DNA of 64,000 nt from an uncultured Bacteroidales bacterium (GTDB lineage Bacteria; Bacteroidota; Bacteroidia; Bacteroidales; CAIWKO01): assembly GCA_903913285.1 (NCBI GenBank), contig CAIWKO010000018.1, positions 1 through 64,000 of the forward strand, given 5' to 3'. The position numbers and the translations under genes are program-made. Positions within the stretch are counted from its first letter, which is position 1, and each line of letters opens with the position of its first letter. This document shows, one piece after another, positions 63,518 to 64,000 of this stretch. Under the pieces are notes generated by a model. It was not told the origin of the DNA, did not search any database, and saw nothing but the letters and a program-made list of their open reading frames with translations.

Positions 63518-64000
63518 ATGAAAAAAACTTTTTTAACGGTTCTAATACTTGCGGGATGCTTCATTTCATCCTTTTCGCAGAACATGAATTACCAGAAATT
63601 TGGCATAGGATATATTGCACCCGACAAAGATATTGCACCGCTGAACATCAATTTTCCTTATGCCGAGTTCGTGCTTTACGACCGACCCAACGGCAACAAG
63701 ATCGGCAAGATATATAAAAAGGACTGGCTAAACCTTGTATATAGCTTTACGACCAATAATAAAATTTTCAGAATTAAGAACGAAGACATGGTTGAGTTTA
63801 CAGGCAAAGCCTATTGTATGAAATATTTCGAAGCGAAAGACAACTTTTTAAAGGTCATGGTGAACAGCCATAGTGGTGGATGCTGGATTTCGATGAAAGA
63901 ACTGGCTTATTTGCGCATAGTATATCAAAGCTGGTCGGATTATATTCAGTCAAAAAAAGAAGGGTTTTATCCTGCCGTGGATATTGGTTTAAACTTACGC
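63518..64000 (+). CDS. Exported hypothetical protein, cut by the window edge
   Basis: From ATG 63518 the frame is open for 161 codons to the end of the window, so the C-terminus is missing. The N-terminus is a signal peptide (MKKTFLTVLILAGCFISSFS, then QN). The visible mature part has short beta-rich stretches and aromatic residues (YAEFVLYDRPNGNKIGKIY), which resembles an SH3-like domain. It starts three bases after the LRR gene stop, so it is in the same operon. No family can be named. Confidence 0.65.
   Translation, partial: MKKTFLTVLILAGCFISSFSQNMNYQKFGIGYIAPDKDIAPLNINFPYAEFVLYDRPNGNKIGKIYKKDWLNLVYSFTTNNKIFRIKNEDMVEFTGKAYCMKYFEAKDNFLKVMVNSHSGGCWISMKELAYLRIVYQSWSDYIQSKKEGFYPAVDIGLNLR

Overview
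The window is a chromosomal segment of a Bacteroidetes bacterium, probably Bacteroidales or a close relative. The signs are a SusC/SusD outer-membrane pair, ferredoxin-dependent 2-oxoacid oxidoreductase genes, an IPExxxVDY protein next to pyruvate kinase, a DUF4175 protein, a DksA-like protein with a degenerate zinc finger, a short ATP synthase epsilon subunit encoded next to beta, and a tRNA without encoded CCA. At least twenty starts are preceded by the Bacteroidetes -7 promoter motif TAnnTTTG. Apart from one gene, Shine-Dalgarno sequences are not apparent. Most of the content is ordinary housekeeping.

Layout. 1-423 is very AT-rich and has two copies of TTATCAACA, so it is a weak origin candidate. 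424-4161 holds rpiB, a LutB-like protein, an IPExxxVDY protein and pyk. 4528-7416 (minus) holds korA-korB. 7545-12251 (minus) is a SusC/SusD pair. 12573-13277 is a gene split by an in-frame TAG. 13859-26665 (plus) runs DUF4175, an RsbW-like ATPase, ybeY, a membrane glycosyltransferase-like protein, mnmG, a methyltransferase and a large sensor kinase. mnmG lies exactly between two parS-type palindromes. 26667-33452 holds pheS, a cyclophilin, tdk, an M28 peptidase, a universal stress protein and lspA. dksA-like and ileS follow on the minus strand to 37333, then a small remnant of a U32 peptidase gene.

37715-49409 holds an OmpA/TPR/propeller envelope protein, a TPR protein, a UbiA prenyltransferase, a DUF6132 protein, a thioredoxin, mutS2, a glycosyltransferase, a polytopic membrane protein and a glutamine synthetase. 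49576-64000 holds an esterase, tRNA-Lys(CUU), a flavin-type oxidoreductase, mgtA, a response regulator, queG-ruvB, a second universal stress protein, a SPOR protein, the atpD-atpC-fba operon, ribF, an LRR protein and a gene cut by the window edge.

Two signals stand out. The parS pair around mnmG suggests an origin-proximal location and a ParABS segregation system. Three separate intergenic regions (4198-4448, 13457-13710, 51136-51345) carry degenerate tandem arrays with unrelated overall sequence but the same 21-22 bp period, about two turns of B-DNA. All three lie at gene 3' ends. I know no standard feature type that explains them, and they are my best candidate for an undescribed element. 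No CRISPR array, insertion sequence, prophage or recognisable defence system was seen.
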